Program-made: the position numbers and the translations under genes
Assembly: GCF_901709675.1 (NCBI RefSeq)
Contig: NC_051102.1
Coordinates: forward strand, 214,912-278,911
Reading direction: 5' to 3'
Length of the DNA: 64,000 nucleotides
From: Syngnathus acus
Lineage: Eukaryota > Chordata > Actinopteri > Syngnathiformes > Syngnathidae
Part shown: in pieces, positions 45,939 through 58,594 of the stretch
How the letters are laid out: each line of letters begins with the position of its first letter
Position numbering within the stretch: the stretch's first letter is position 1
The notes under the pieces: model-generated
Told to the model about the DNA's origin: nothing
Database searches by the model: none
Seen by the model: the letters and a program-made list of their open reading frames with translations, nothing else

Positions 45939-46290
45939 TAAAATAAAAGCCTTGAGATATGAATTTCAATATGTTCCATGAGCACGCTAACTAAAAATCA
46001 TCTTTCCCAACTGAAATCAATGGAAATGCACTTCATCTGTGCCACCCTCACCCACCCCCCAAAAATAGCACTCTAGAATTTTACTTTGTTTACTACTGCC
46101 ACATAGTGAAACTAAAAGCATCTCAAGTAAAATTCTACACTACTGCTTGGATCTCATTAAACTGGTCACGGGATGACAACCTTGGGCACGTTGCTTATTT
46201 CCCGACAATGTCGACATCGCAGTCACATAGGCGAGGACACAGCCGACCTCTGGATGAGTTTGTAGAATTTCCCCAGAGTGTATCTGGAAG

Positions 46291-47366
46291 TCATCGCCGC
46301 CCCCCCGCCATCACGCTGCATATCTGGGCCGACAGATGAGCAAGACACTGTGTCATTTTGACCAGGACCACCAGCAGGGCTCCGCCAGCCAGCATCAGGC
46401 TAGGCCACAGTATTGCGTACAGGGTCCTCTTCAAGGTGTACTTTCTGCTCAAGATGACATCCCCGGGGTGCCTGGCACGGTCTTTGAGGCACGAGGAGGC
46501 GCTTCCCAACTGAGAGTCCAAGTTGCTTTTCACCTTCAGGACTTCACCTTCAAGTTCCGATTGATCCATTTTACATTTGTGCACGTACAAACACTGCGAG
46601 AATAAAAAAAAAATCATTCCGTGAAGGTGCTGTTATACCACAGAGCTTTTGAGATAACTCATTGACTAGCATCTGAAGAGACCGAGTTCAGTATGTTGTC
46701 GCTTTGTCGAGATGTTGAAAAAATAGTTAATTAGCATTCGGGTTATTGGGGTTATCGGTTACTTCCATTTATCTTCACCTTGGGTGTAAGCAGCACCGAC
46801 TCCTCGTCAAAGTGCAGAAAGGCTTTTTGATTGGAGTGTGTGAGATTAATGGTGACCACCAGGCACGGCATGCTGCTCACACCTCTGCAGTCCACCCACT
46901 CGTCCAAGATTTCAGTCTGCAGTAGCACACAACTGTCCTCCTCCTCCCACTTACTGCAGCACAAAAAGGAGGCGTGAGTTCAGGAAAAGCCGCAAGAGGG
47001 CTTTTGTGAACACACACGCATACAACACACACTGAAAGAGGCTGCAGTAAAGGCCCGAGAAAACATTTTAAATGAAGGCAAGGTCACAAACTTCGTGAGG
47101 GTAATGCCGCTAAATATCAAATGTTGGTAATTTAATAATGTCACTTCTACTTTTACCTGTTCACATGCGGTTTGACTGTTGTGATTCCAACAACAAAGAA
47201 CATGAGCACTGAGAAGGCCATCATGCTGAAGCCCAACAAGATGGCTCGCTCTTCCCCGATGCTCGCCACTGACTTCTGGGTCCGGAGTCTTTGCTCCTCT
47301 TGGCCTTCTGCAATCCCACTTCCCTCATTTTCTGGGGATGTCACCCTGTGCAGGAGCTCCCTGCGT
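46291..47366 (-). CDS. kcnmb3: kcnmb3-like BK channel beta-3 subunit, first exon missing
   Basis: Minus-strand exons 47157-47366, 46779-46953 and 46291-46593 (stop TGA at 46291-46293), with GT-AG introns and phases matching kcnmb2. TM1 is AILLGFSMMAFSVLMFFVVG, TM2 is LWPSLMLAGGALLVVLVKMT; the residues VLMFF and ITTVKP match beta-3. Extracellular parts include DSCVLLQTEILDEWVDC, INLTHSNQKAFLHFDEES (an N-glycosylation site) and CLYVHKCK. The loop is shorter than in mammals between DC and PCL: the stretch with two extra cysteines (TCGVHC) is absent. The N-terminal exon was not found; an acceptor at 47367-47368 shows one exists upstream. It converges with pik3ca, as in human. Confidence 0.9.
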
Positions 47367-47369
47367 CTC

Positions 47370-49454
47370 ACACACACATACGGTATCAATACATACAGTA
47401 TGAACATCAGGCACATCATTCAGAATCATTGAGATCGTCGCCTGAGTGTCCTACCTGTTGTGATCACCTCCACAGTTGTGCCTCTAGCTTCTCGAACCCC
47501 TCTTACTCATCGACGCCACGTTCTCGTGATCCTCCGGTCTGCAGTAAGATCCCCGCCACAGCCACGTCGAATCCTCTGACCAAGACTTGTGTGTTTTGCT
47601 CGCAGATTCCCTCCACGGCTCACCGCCAAGATCCACCCCGTCTGGTTGAACTCCACACGCTCCGCCGTTGCCGCTCCCGCTCCTTGCTTCTGGCTCAGAT
47701 CCTCCCGCTCAGCCTCCACTGCATCACCTCTAATAAACACTCATCACTCATTCTGAACTTCTGAGTTGGTTTCCTGCATGTGGGCCAAATCAATCGCCAA
47801 AACGATGACAGAATGAAGTAACAATGGTTAGATCATAAAAGATAACTTGATGACAAAGAAATTATAAAACAAGTGGTGTTTCTGACTAGAGGCCTGCAAT
47901 AAGTTACACAGAGTAATTATTTTAAGGGCCAACTCCTCTGCCAGCTTTTCTTTTCCATGAAGCATGAAGGGCCCGGGGGTCCTCTAAAACAGTGAGACAG
48001 ATGGATTGAGTAAGAGTGGCTCTTTTAACGATGACTGAAAGTGGAGCTTGTGGCATCTGCAGCCAAGGATTATTCAACTCTGCCCCGCTGCTATGAAACA
48101 GAGCAAAGGGGCTCCGAATTCTGCAGCCATCACGAGCTGTGTCTTAATGATCTTTTTTAGGTCTGTCATTTTTACAAAGGAAACAGTTTTTGAACTGTAA
48201 TGTATTGAGCATATACAATTAAATAATGATTCAGTGTGTCTCTGTTGAACAGAATCCTCGTGTCTCCAAAATAACTACTCTTCAGTAAATTTGGGGAACC
48301 AGCCATGTTGGTTAACCTACTAAACACTGCATCATTCATATTGGTATTATATATTTTATTACCGACATACACAACACCACCCCCAAATCATATTCAAACG
48401 AAATTCTACCTTCATGGCTGACCAGTTCCTTCTGCACCAAAGTTGACAAACTTGTTCTCAAGCTATTTTCAACACTATTGTATAAAATTAACAGATGATA
48501 TTGGGATAGACTAAAAGTATCGATTTGTGAAAAAAATAGTAAATTTGGACATCTAATTTTGCTGACTAACAGCAACAACACAATATAGATTTTTTTTCCC
48601 CTCTAAAACATGTACCTTGGCTCAAATAAGCTTAGGAAACTGCTGCAGAGAAAGCTGTTGTGATGTGCGGTAAATTGTAACCAGCAGAAGTTTCCATTGT
48701 TTTCAGCAATGTTATTAAGTCAGAGATACAGAACGAAGTAGACACTACTTATTAGAGAGATGTCCGTTATTAATGACTTGATGCAGCGTGTAAATGAAGT
48801 TCGAGCGCCAGCTCATTGTTCACAAGACAAAACCTGTACAACTGCTTTTAAAAAAGCCAATCGTAAACCAAGTCCAAAATTAGCCCACAAGGTAGACTTC
48901 CTTATGTGTATGTTGTCACATTAAGATGTGAAGATGGGTTAAGACCCATAGTCAACAGAAAAGAATATTAGCTATCGAGCAGACACCTCACTGGCAAACT
49001 GGATTTTTCCAGCGGCTCAATGTGTTTGATGAAACTCGAGACAACAAACTAAAGAAATGCATAAAGCTCAGTGTACTTGACTTCACCTGGTAACCCAAGA
49101 CATTTCCTTGATCATCAGGCTCACAGCGTGATGCCATGCTTCATCTCCGATGTGACTCAAAGAGAATTTCATCTTTAACATGGATGCCAAATGGAAAAGT
49201 GACTGGAGAACTATACTGTCATTTCAGACTGAACCGATTTGATGCGTTCTGATCAGCTTTTTTTTTTCTTTTTTCTGCGGGGCTTTAACACATGATCTCT
49301 ATTTTCATCATGCTCCAAAAGGACTTGTGCAACAAATTGTCCTCATGGTCCGGGGAAGGCGCTGTAATTGGACATGTTGTGTGTCTTATTATCTTATTTT
49401 AACACTCCACCACAGGACTTGTTCAGACGTAATTGTATATCAAGTCACAGCACC
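47370..49454. other. Intergenic stretch between kcnmb3 and the MFS gene
   Basis: Should hold the first exon and promoter of minus-strand kcnmb3 and the promoter of the plus-strand MFS gene, but neither was fixed. A block at 47450-47812 (TAATAAACACTCATC then CTGCATGTGGGCC, ending GATGACAG) looks like the end of a fish LTR or similar retroelement, without a proven boundary. The rest is AT-rich and featureless. Confidence 0.5.
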
Positions 49455-52400
49455 ATGGATTATCTCCAAAAGAAGAATCTCAGTTTTATTACCATTGGAC
49501 TAATATTTATGCTCAGCGGCATAGAATATGGTAAGTTTATCCTGACAGTATTCAAAATAACCGCCGTTGGGACGTAATGCAGCAAAAACGAGTGTAAAAC
49601 CTAAACCAAACGCTCCCGTCAGAATGTTGGCTTCATTCTCCCATTGAGGAGTTTGCATCAGATTTTACTGACATTTCCAAAGTTGTGGTCATTCATTGAT
49701 CCCCTTCTGGTGGTTTCAGCTGTCATTTTGCCTACAATATGGCGATATCTCCAGATCCTAGAGGCGCCTCCATATTTCTTGGGTCTGGGTTTGTCTGCTT
49801 TCAGTCTAAGCGGGCTGCTCACCGGACCACTATTTGGCTGCTGGTCAGATCGCAGCGGAAGCACCAAGCCCATTATTCTTTTCTCCAATCTTTTTGAGAT
49901 TGCTGGTGAGTTGCAAATCCACATGAACTTAATTATGTGATATTTTGATGGTTCACTGTCTCTGCTCAGCTAGTTTATGCATGACACTGCAAAGTGGATA
50001 GTACTGGTACATATTTGAATTTGGCATGTCTTTTCACTGGACGCACTTTTGGTCCTAATGATTGTCTTTATTATTTTCCCAGGTAACTTCATGTATTTTA
50101 TCGGCTATTCAAAGTGGCTGTTAGTAGGCAGTCGCCTTGTGACAGGTTTCACAAACACACACATACGCACACTGTCAGGACTTTGGTGTGTGTCATAGAT
50201 GGATACTGTTTTCTTCTCAGGTGTCGGCGCAGGAGCGGGATCCTCCATCTTCGGTTTCCTGACTCAGTGCACTCGGCCAGAGGAACGAGCTGGTATCTTT
50301 GCAGCCATCATGGCCTGTCGACAAGCAGGCCTACTTGTGGGTTAGTCACCGCCCATGCCAGACACTAAAATGTGCATTTGGTGTGTGGCCATTCAATTGC
50401 TGGCTTGATCCACATCTTGGAATTACAGTAACCAACAAAAGTACACAACTGGGCTACATCATCTGGGAGCAGTTCACAATTGTTATTTATTTAATAACAA
50501 ACACAAAAAAACATTTAAATAGCATACATCATACTCACCAGATATAATCATTATTAGACGTGTGAACTTGTGCAGATCGCAACAGATATGTTTGCAGCAA
50601 ATATGAAAATGACCATATTTGGACATACAAGCTTTCTGTCTTTCATCGACGAATAAATTGAGTTACCTGAGCCATCATCACTGACTGGGATGTTACCGGG
50701 CAGATTACAATGGCATGAAAACACAGAAAGATTGAAATTTGATTGGACGAAAATAAAAATAATAACACTTGCATACATGTACAAAATAGACAATAAATTG
50801 GACACACACACACGTACGCACACACACGCACACACACGCACACACAACACACACTCACACAAAGGCTAGCATCCTTTGCTGTCTCCACCTCACATGCCTT
50901 CTGAGGAAATATCAGACACATAAAAAGTATATTTCAAAGGTGGAGCTGTTGTGTTATTCCGTTTCATCTTTAAAGAACTTCCTCCTGTCTCTCCAGGGCC
51001 GGCGTTCAACCTGTTTCTGCGGCTGTGTAATTTCAAACTTGGACCCTTTGTTGTCAACAAGTTTACATCTCCGGGGGTAACAGCATCTTGATCAATAATC
51101 TAAATTTCCTCCTCAACCTCATCAACACAGTGGTAATATGCTCAAATTGAGCGCTCCTCCTTCGTCGAGTGCTTATTGTACTCCCTTAGAGTAAGAACAT
51201 AACTTTGCTCGCTAAGACTTCCAACAACACACATCGATCGACACTTCATATGCTACTCCTGCATAATTTAGAAGAAGAAAAACAAAAATTCCCTCCTCTT
51301 GAGGGGAAATGCAGTTTTCACTTTTCAGTTTTCTTCTTTTGCATATACATGAGCATAAAGTAGTTGGGTCTTTTGTGCATTGCTCAAGGGATTTTCAACT
51401 GTGCTTAGAAGCAAACGGTGCTCTCCACAAGCAGTCCAAGGTTCCATAATTTAATCTATAGCTGACGTTTTCTTTTAGGATCCCTTAGCCAAGCCCAAAT
51501 CTTGTTTACCTCATTTGCTTAGTAATTCATATAACGCATAGCAATTCGAAAACAATAGTAATAAAAACAGTCAGTCCGTCCATCCATTTTCTGAATCACT
51601 TGTTAAATTAAATTAAATTGATCCGGGGATCACTAAATACATTTCCTGGCTCATTTTTTGCTCTCAGATCTTCATGTGCTTGCTATGGTTGCTGCTCCAA
51701 TTTGTGGTCCTCGCAATGTACTGGGACTTAGCGGCTATTGACACCTCAGAGGGAGCCATACCGATGATGGAGCTGCAACTGGAGGAAGACGAGGACGATG
51801 AAGACGAGCCGCTGATCAGCTCGGATGGTGTGCAGGTGCACACTTACAAAGCTGTCGCCTCCACGCAATTGGAGATGTCAGCTGAAATGCAAGCTCTCCA
51901 CGAGGCCTCATTGTCTGGACCCCAAGCATTCGATAGCTTCAGCATTAGTGCAGGTGAGCCAACGTTGTTGAAAGCCTGTCTGGATTGAGAATTATTTTTA
52001 TATTCTTTTTTTTATGTCATTTCTGGTCACTGGTATGTTGTGAGATTTTTCTCATGTAAGATATCTGCCTTGGCTCAAAAATGGTTGAGAAAATTTGCCC
52101 TACAGGATTAGTGTCAGTTTACACACATAACAGCCATTGAATGCTTGGATTGATTATCTATATTTCGTACGGTAGCTTATGTGCACGTGTTTATTGTACA
52201 GTGCGTGTGCTGATATCGATTGTTTCGTTCTGTGAAAATGTGCCAAAGGAACAGCGAGATAGACTAGACAGCACACTATGTATTGACCAAGCACGCTGTG
52301 CATGCTGACTTGGAATGCAGAAGGAAACGGTCGTGTGCTTCACCAGCTTGATTTTCTTGTGCAGGAAAAAAGCTGGGACTACCCTGCAAAAAAAAGGGGA

Positions 52401-53534
52401 AATGTGCATTCTAGCAGCAAGTCAGCTCATTATTCAACTTCTTTCTTAACATAGGCATAGATTCAACACTTTGTTGTTTTCTTTTGAAAGGGCTTGTTCT
52501 TCTCCATGGTCACTGCAGCAGCAGAAGGCGCTGCAGTAACCTTCTGTCTGTGATGTGAGTCTGCAGCACCCAATAAATAAATAAATAAATAAATAAAATT
52601 GAGTCATTGAGTTGTTGACAAACAAAGTCAGAAATAACTGTATAAAAAATAAATAAATGATTGAGTTGTTGACAAACAAAGTCAGATCTAACTGTATTTT
52701 GAAAGAGTCATCGTGTAGTACATATCCAGAACTGTAATACTAAGCTGTTCTCCTCAGCCATCTGGTCAAGCCACATCCAAATTTAGCAGCAAGAGTAGCT
52801 CAGTTTTCACTCTTTTCCTTCCAAGTCTATTCCCAACAATTCCTTCTGGAGAAGATAGGCTCAAAATTTGGAATTGATTAGAATACACTTTGTTCTAGTC
52901 TTTATTGCATTTTGGACAGAAGAAAAACAAGCACGCCATTTATCTCCCACGAAAAGCAGTGACAGGTCAAGATGCACACAGCCTGCCTCTTCAATTGTAA
53001 CTCCTTTTTTTCTCTCTCCCTTTGAGCTTCTTTTTCTCGTCATAAATTGCCAGTTTAAGCTCTCGATTTAATGGTAGCACTTGAGCTGATTTCATGATAT
53101 TTTTCCCTCTTTGCTTGCTCAGTGCAGCTCTCTCTCATTTTAGTCTTTCACTCCTTAGAGTTCCTGAGGGAGGAGGTGATTGTTCTTCTCACAGCTCAGT
53201 TCATCACTCTCTTCAATCAGACTGCGCTGGAGGTGAGAATTGCCACACAGCCTGTACCCATCAGCCAAAATTCCCCAAAGTCTATATTTCATGCTGTTTT
53301 AGCCTTAACCTCATCCCTTCCCGAAAAACACATCCATTTGAGTAATAGATGAATCGTTCTGAGATTTCAATGTGAAGCACATTTAGAATCAGAACATCAA
53401 TGTACTGTATTTTAACCAAAGGCAGAAAATGCACTCTTGTCCTCTACAGTTAAATACAACTGAGCAGTACTTTAAATAAATGTGTGTAGTCAAGTCAATT
53501 CAACTGCATTTGAACCAAATTGCTGTACATAACA

Positions 53535-53612
<78 letters not shown>

Positions 53613-56600
53613 ATTAAAACAGGCCCATCGTCTCGTGCTGAGTTGAAATCCAAACAATAAAAATGGGTCTTTGAAAAAGGACACTGAGGTGGCTTGTCTA
53701 ATGAATAATGATAAATGTTCTAGTGCAGGGGTCACCAACCTTTCTTAAACCGAGAGCTACTTCCTGGGTACTGATTAAGACAAAGGGCTACCAGTTTGAC
53801 ACACACTTCTGAAATAGCCAATTTGCTCAATTTAGCTTTCACTATGTGTTATTATTGTCATTTCCAGTTCACATGTAAGTGTGATTTTAACAAGAATAGC
53901 AAAAATACAGTCAAACCTCGGTTTTCGACCACAATCCGTTCCAGAAGGCGGTTCGAGAAGCGAATCGGTCGAATTCCGAATCTATTTTTCCCATTACAAA
54001 TAATGGAAAATATTTTAGTCCGTTCCAAGACGAAAAAAACGCCTTTTTTTTTTTTTTAATCATTTTTTAATTTGCGCATTTTTGTCCGAACGCGCAACTG
54101 TAGCGCGTCGCCCACCGCGCAACTGCACCGCGCTGGTCGCTTTATTGTGACAGAGCCGTCGCTGAAATTTAAAAAATATTTTTAAAGTCCTGATGTACTT
54201 TCCAGAATTTAAGTGGACCCAAGTGCCCAGGGAGCTTAATTTTGTCCGATCGCACAACTGCAGCGCACCGCCGAACGCGCAACCGTAGCGCGTCGCCGAC
54301 CGCGCAACTGCACCACGCTGGTCGCATTATTGTGACAGAGCCGTCGCTGAAATTTAGAAAATATTTTTAAAGTCCTGATGTACTTTCCAAAATTTAAGTG
54401 GACCTCAGTGTGCAAGGAGCTTAATTTGGTCCGATCGCGCAACCGCAGCGCGCCGGACGCTCACTGTCGCATTGCTTTAAGAGCATCTTTGTGTTTTAGC
54501 ATGGCTTTACTGCTCCCACTTGCTTTCTTTGGAGGCATGATAAGGGGTTAATACAATCCTCAAAGTAACGAAAATACAATAACTACGGAGTCAGTCGGCA
54601 TCCGGGCCGCGCGGTTGGGTTTTCTCGGGTCCTCCCGGCTCATTTCGCGGAGTTCGACCTCCGAATTGTGTTCAACAACCGAAGCAAAAAAAATCTCAAA
54701 TTTTTTGGTCGAATTCCGATTTGTTCGAGAACCGGAACGTTCGGAAACCGAGGTTTGACTGTAAAATAAACAGATGCAGCTCACTGACAAGTGCCGCTAT
54801 TTGAGCTAATTTTAGAACAGTCCTGCGGGCGACTCATGCGGTCCTCACGGGCGACCTGGTGCCCGCGGGCACCGTGTTGGTGACCCCTGTTCTAGTGGGT
54901 CTATCTGATGCTTTTGAATAATTGCTCTAATGAGGCTGTTTTTCTTTCTTGGACCGTATCTGAGTGACCTTGTACATTTCAGACCATGGTGACTCCTCTG
55001 ACGCAGCGCTACTTTGGCTTTGACGAGTTGGGCAACAGTGTGATGTACAGCTTGTGTGGAGTGGAAGTCATCCTGGGCTTCCTCTTTGTTCGCTGGCTGA
55101 GCGGGAAGGTGGCTGATCGTGCAGTGCTGGCTGTGGGCCTGCTCATCTGTTGCACCGCCTGTATTTGGTGCCTCGTGTTCCTCTGCAACCTCCGAGGTAA
55201 GAACCAGCACAGGCAACACATGTAACCCCTGCCGTCTTGCAGTTCAGTGTTCATCCCCTTGTTATATGGATTCCTTTTTGGGGTGGGGTTCATACTAGGG
55301 TTAGTGTTTCAGAGTAGGGTTTAAAACTAGGTTTAGGGTTTCAAAGTAGGGTTTAAAACTAGGGTTAGGGTTTCAAAGTAGGGTTTAAAACTCGGGGTAG
55401 GGTTTCAAAGTAGGGTTTCAAACTAGGGGTAGGGTTTCAAACTAGGGTTTCATACTAGGGGTAGCGTTTCAAACTAGGGTTTCATACTAGGGGTAGCGTT
55501 TCAAAGTAAGGTTTAAAGTTAGGGTTTCAAACTAGGGTCAGGGTTTCAAACTAGGGTTTAAAGCGAGGGTTAGGGTTTCAAACTAGGGTTAGGGTTTCAA
55601 ACTAGGGTTTCAAACTAGGGTTAGGGTTTTTAACTAGGGTTTCAAACTAGGCTTAGGGTTTCAAAGTTGGATTTCATACTAGGGTTAGGGCAGTGACGTG
55701 CGGTGAGGTTCAAGACTGGGGAGGCACTGACGTCACCCCCTCATCCCGGTAAAATTTGTCCGGCACCTAACCGTGTCACAAAAAAGGTTGGGGAACGCTG
55801 CTCCAGTGTGGCTTATTCATTATTTAATTTGAACTATTTGAATTAAAATCTCATATCAGCAGTCTTCACACATAAAACACTCAATAAAGCACATGAAATC
55901 AAAAACTTGTTTTCGATCGTGCGTACCACTCCGTTCCGAAGTCCCGTTGTCCGAATCAAACCTTTTAACTCCGGAGTTGGTGTTCCCTTTACTGATGACC
56001 TCCTGCTTCGACCAAAAATCCATAGTTGAAAATCGTTTGGATATGTAATCCTCCATTGTAAAACGAAATGTATAAACGGTGGGGGGACGAAACAAATGGA
56101 CGACTGCTCCTCAGTTGTTCACTGTAAATTTGAACTCGAGATCTCTTATTCTACATCCCGGGATCACAAGCACCCCCTGCCATAAGGCTGGAGAACCTTT
56201 TCAAAGCCGTTTTGTTCATCTAAAGAAACACGACGTTACAGACAGATGACAAAAAACACAAGATATTATATACACCATCTTAACTACGGAAATTAATTAA
56301 TATAGCCATAGTGTTTGAACTCTTAAACAGCGACATGAAGACAGAGAGCAGTTCAGTCTAACTGCATAGCCTGTCAACATAGGCAGCCGTGTGATTACAC
56401 AATCCTCAAAGGAGGCTAGACAGGACGTTGGCTCCTCCGAGCGAATCGTCTTCGGTTTTAAAATAACTATAAAAGTTCAGCGATTTTGGTTCAAAATGAT
56501 ACAAAATTATTGAAATTAAAAGGAAAATGACTATAAGAACAATTGAATTTGTTTTTCCCCTTTTCATGATGGCAGGAGAGGCGTAGCCTCCTCTGACCGC

Positions 56601-58462
56601 ACGTCCCTGGGTTAGGGTTTCAAACTAGGGTTTCAAACTAGGATTAGGGTTTAAAAGTAGGGTTTAAAACTAGGGTTAGGGTTTCAAAGTCGGGTTTCAT
56701 ACGAGGGTTAGGGTTTCAAAGTAGGGTTTAAAGCTAAGATTAGGGTTTCAAAGTAGGGTTTCAAACTAGGGTTAGGGTTTTAAACTAGGGTTTCAAACTA
56801 GGGTTAGGGTTTTAAACTAGGGTTTCAAACTAGGGTTAGGGTATCAAACAAGGGTTTCAAACTAGGGTTAGGATTTCAAACTAGGGTTTCATACTAGGGT
56901 TAGGGTTTCAAACTAGGGTTTGAAAATAGGCAACCTTTTAATTTTTTCAACATTTAGCGGTCCACATGGCAGCTATGTTTAATTGACATTAGGACTAAAA
57001 GGGTGTCCTCTTCTGCAGAAAAAGCTTGAGAAGCCCTGCTTTGTAGTGAATGTGCTCTGTAAATGATATCACCCAGCATTTGTTAGGCCATCTGGAGCTC
57101 ATGGAGGCAAATGGATCCCGTGTCTCCACGTCGGTGCGTGTCTGCCTCGGCATGTCGCGTTTATCACTGTGATAACAAACGACAGGTGCCAGGGTGGGAA
57201 ATTGCCCTAGTACATATAAAGGGATTACGGTAATCTTATTAGACCAGTATGCTATTTGTTAAAGCATATCATACATTTGTAAACTATTTGTTACGTCTGA
57301 AACAGCAAAACAAAGAAAGCAATCTTAATGTTGACGTACCTGCAAATGCGATTTTGTCTCGTACCATTTCGAAGCATGTCCGATTGATTGAATTGCATTT
57401 TGAAAATGAGATTAGAGGCTTTCACTTGAGAGAGGAACAACCAACATTTTCTTGAGTGGGCACACATTCACACAAACATAAGCAGTCCAGAACAAAAAAA
57501 ATGGGAGCTTGGCATAGGTTTCAGCTCGAGCTCTCTGTGCTTTTGCCAGAACATTTGTGGACACAGAAAGAGCTGGAGCAGTGACTAAAAGAACACGGTC
57601 TACCAACCAGTGAATATCTGAGATTTACCAATAAGATTGTATTGGATACATCAGACATAAGTCAACACACCCCTGTTCAAATGAAACCATTTCAAACCTG
57701 CTTTGACTATTAATTTGAATTGGACCGATACGATCAATGCGGATTAGCCTCGTGCATGACTGGTGATATACAAATAAACACGATTTGTCTTGTAGGTAGC
57801 TACGAGTGGAAGCTGTCAGCCTTCATTATTGGCGTATTCCTGCAGCTGCTGGGGCTCCCGTTCGTGGCCGTGTCTCAGGTGTCTCTCTTCTCCAAAGTGA
57901 CAGCGGAGAAAACACAAGGTGACCTTGGCCATGTGCATGTAGCTCATCCATGGTAGTAAATCAACTTTTTTAGAGAATTTTTCGATTGTGAACTATATAG
58001 TTAACCTATCAGTCAAATCAGAAGAAATATAACAAAATAATGGGCAATCATAGTGTTCTTTGATCTAAAGGATTCAGCCAAGGTATAAGACGATCAGTCG
58101 GGGGCCTTGCCACCATCATGGGTCCTTTGTGGGCCGGAGGATTGATCAATCATTTATACATCATGATCGGTATGATGTTGGGTCTCCTTTTAATGGTCAC
58201 GGTAAGTAGCACTTTTGTTATGACTAACTTTTCAACCTGTTATGGAGCTAGCTACTTCGGATGACATTTCCATTTTGAAAAGCACCGGCTCCGAGCTATT
58301 GAATATACATTACAAAAACACAATTTTAAAGAATGAGGTTATTTTTCTGCACCCAACAACCATTCTATCTGTGCTAGTCAAGTAAAATAAGAATAGAAGG
58401 AAAATATATGAAAATAGGGCAAAATATCTAATAGCTTTGGGATACACTTGGATGTAAACGCC

Positions 58463-58506
<44 letters not shown>

Positions 58507-58594
58507 TTTCTAGGTTATGACGGCGTTGTCGTACGGCAGTCTGACTCAGCGCAGAGTTGTGCAGTGTGCACGGAGCTCTGACAGTGGAGGATAG
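49455..58594 (+). CDS. Major facilitator superfamily protein, MFSD8/CLN7-like
   Basis: A polytopic transporter of about 477 residues. Exons 49455-49530, 49720-49905, 50083-50145, 50221-50340, 50997-51076, 51668-51953, 53159-53232 (or from 53144, five residues more), 54983-55196, 57796-57918, 58071-58201 and 58514-58594. Phases agree throughout. The MFS loop motif appears as GLLTGPLFGCWSDRSGSTKP after TM2, and RLVTGVGAGAGSSIFGF marks TM4. A long acidic cytosolic loop (LQLEEDEDDEDEPLIS) separates the two halves and contains a dileucine-like EDEPLI signal for lysosomal sorting. The second half, ETMVTPLTQRYF and GVEVILGF..LSGKVADRAVL, resembles human MFSD8. It is probably a fish mfsd8-like paralogue; substrate unknown. 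The C-terminus may be frameshifted (see findings). Confidence 0.85.
50790..50870. repeat. Degenerate (CA)n with CACACACG units
   Basis: CA-rich microsatellite with interspersed CG in intron 4 of the MFS gene. Open frames rich in Cys/Val here are artefacts of the repeat. Confidence 0.85.
53537..53608. repeat. (AT)n microsatellite, about 36 units
   Basis: Uninterrupted AT dinucleotides in intron 7 of the MFS gene. Confidence 0.97.
53726..54889. mobile_element. hAT element in MFS gene intron 7, carrying family A4
   Basis: Termini CAGGGGTCACCAACC (53726) and GTTGGTGACCCCTG (ending 54889), with an exact 8-bp duplication, TTCTAGTG, at 53718-53725 and 54890-54897. Only short hAT flanks remain around the nested family A element. 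The same composite occurs in pik3ca intron 15. Confidence 0.93.
53908..54761 (-). mobile_element. Family A Tigger-like element, copy A4
   Basis: Termini CAGTCAAACCTCGGTTTTCG (53908) and complement CCGAGGTTTGACTG (ending 54761), TA-flanked inside the hAT. It is the least interrupted family A copy here, with two GC-rich subrepeat blocks, and serves as the empty-site reference for B1 and D1. The transposase-start stub is on the minus strand near 54540. Confidence 0.88.
55291..55690 (+). repeat. Telomere-like degenerate minisatellite, left part
   Basis: Alternating ACTAGGGTTAGGG and TTTCAAACTAGGG-type units, giving interstitial TTAGGG motifs spaced by TTTCAAA, in intron 8 of the MFS gene. The array continues at 56610-56935 after a hAT insertion. 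Confidence 0.93.
55691..56609 (-). mobile_element. hAT-type transposon splitting the telomere-like array
   Basis: Inverted termini CAGTGACGTGCGG (55691) and complement CAGGGACGTGCGG (ending 56609), 12 of 13 bp matching. The flanking 8 bp are GGTTAGGG on both sides (55683-55690 and 56610-56617), fitting hAT duplication, with the caution that the flanks are themselves repetitive. On the minus strand near 56053 a frame starts MEDYISKRFSTMDFWSKQEV, like the N-terminus of TTF/ZMYM-type hAT proteins, and soon breaks down. Confidence 0.8.
56610..56935 (+). repeat. Telomere-like degenerate minisatellite, right part
   Basis: Continuation of the TAGGGTTAGGGTTTCAAAC-type array, same orientation as the left part. 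Confidence 0.93.
58465..58504. repeat. (CA)n microsatellite before the last MFS exon
   Basis: About 20 CA units ending 10 bp before the acceptor (TTTTTCTAG) of the final exon at 58514. Confidence 0.95.

Noticed and set aside
47440-47812. Possible LTR or coding segment upstream of kcnmb3
   Set aside because: The 3' part resembles fish retroelement ends (AATAAA, then CTGCATGTGGGCC and GATGACAG), but no matching start or target duplication was found, and the open frame is not conserved. Left as unclassified.
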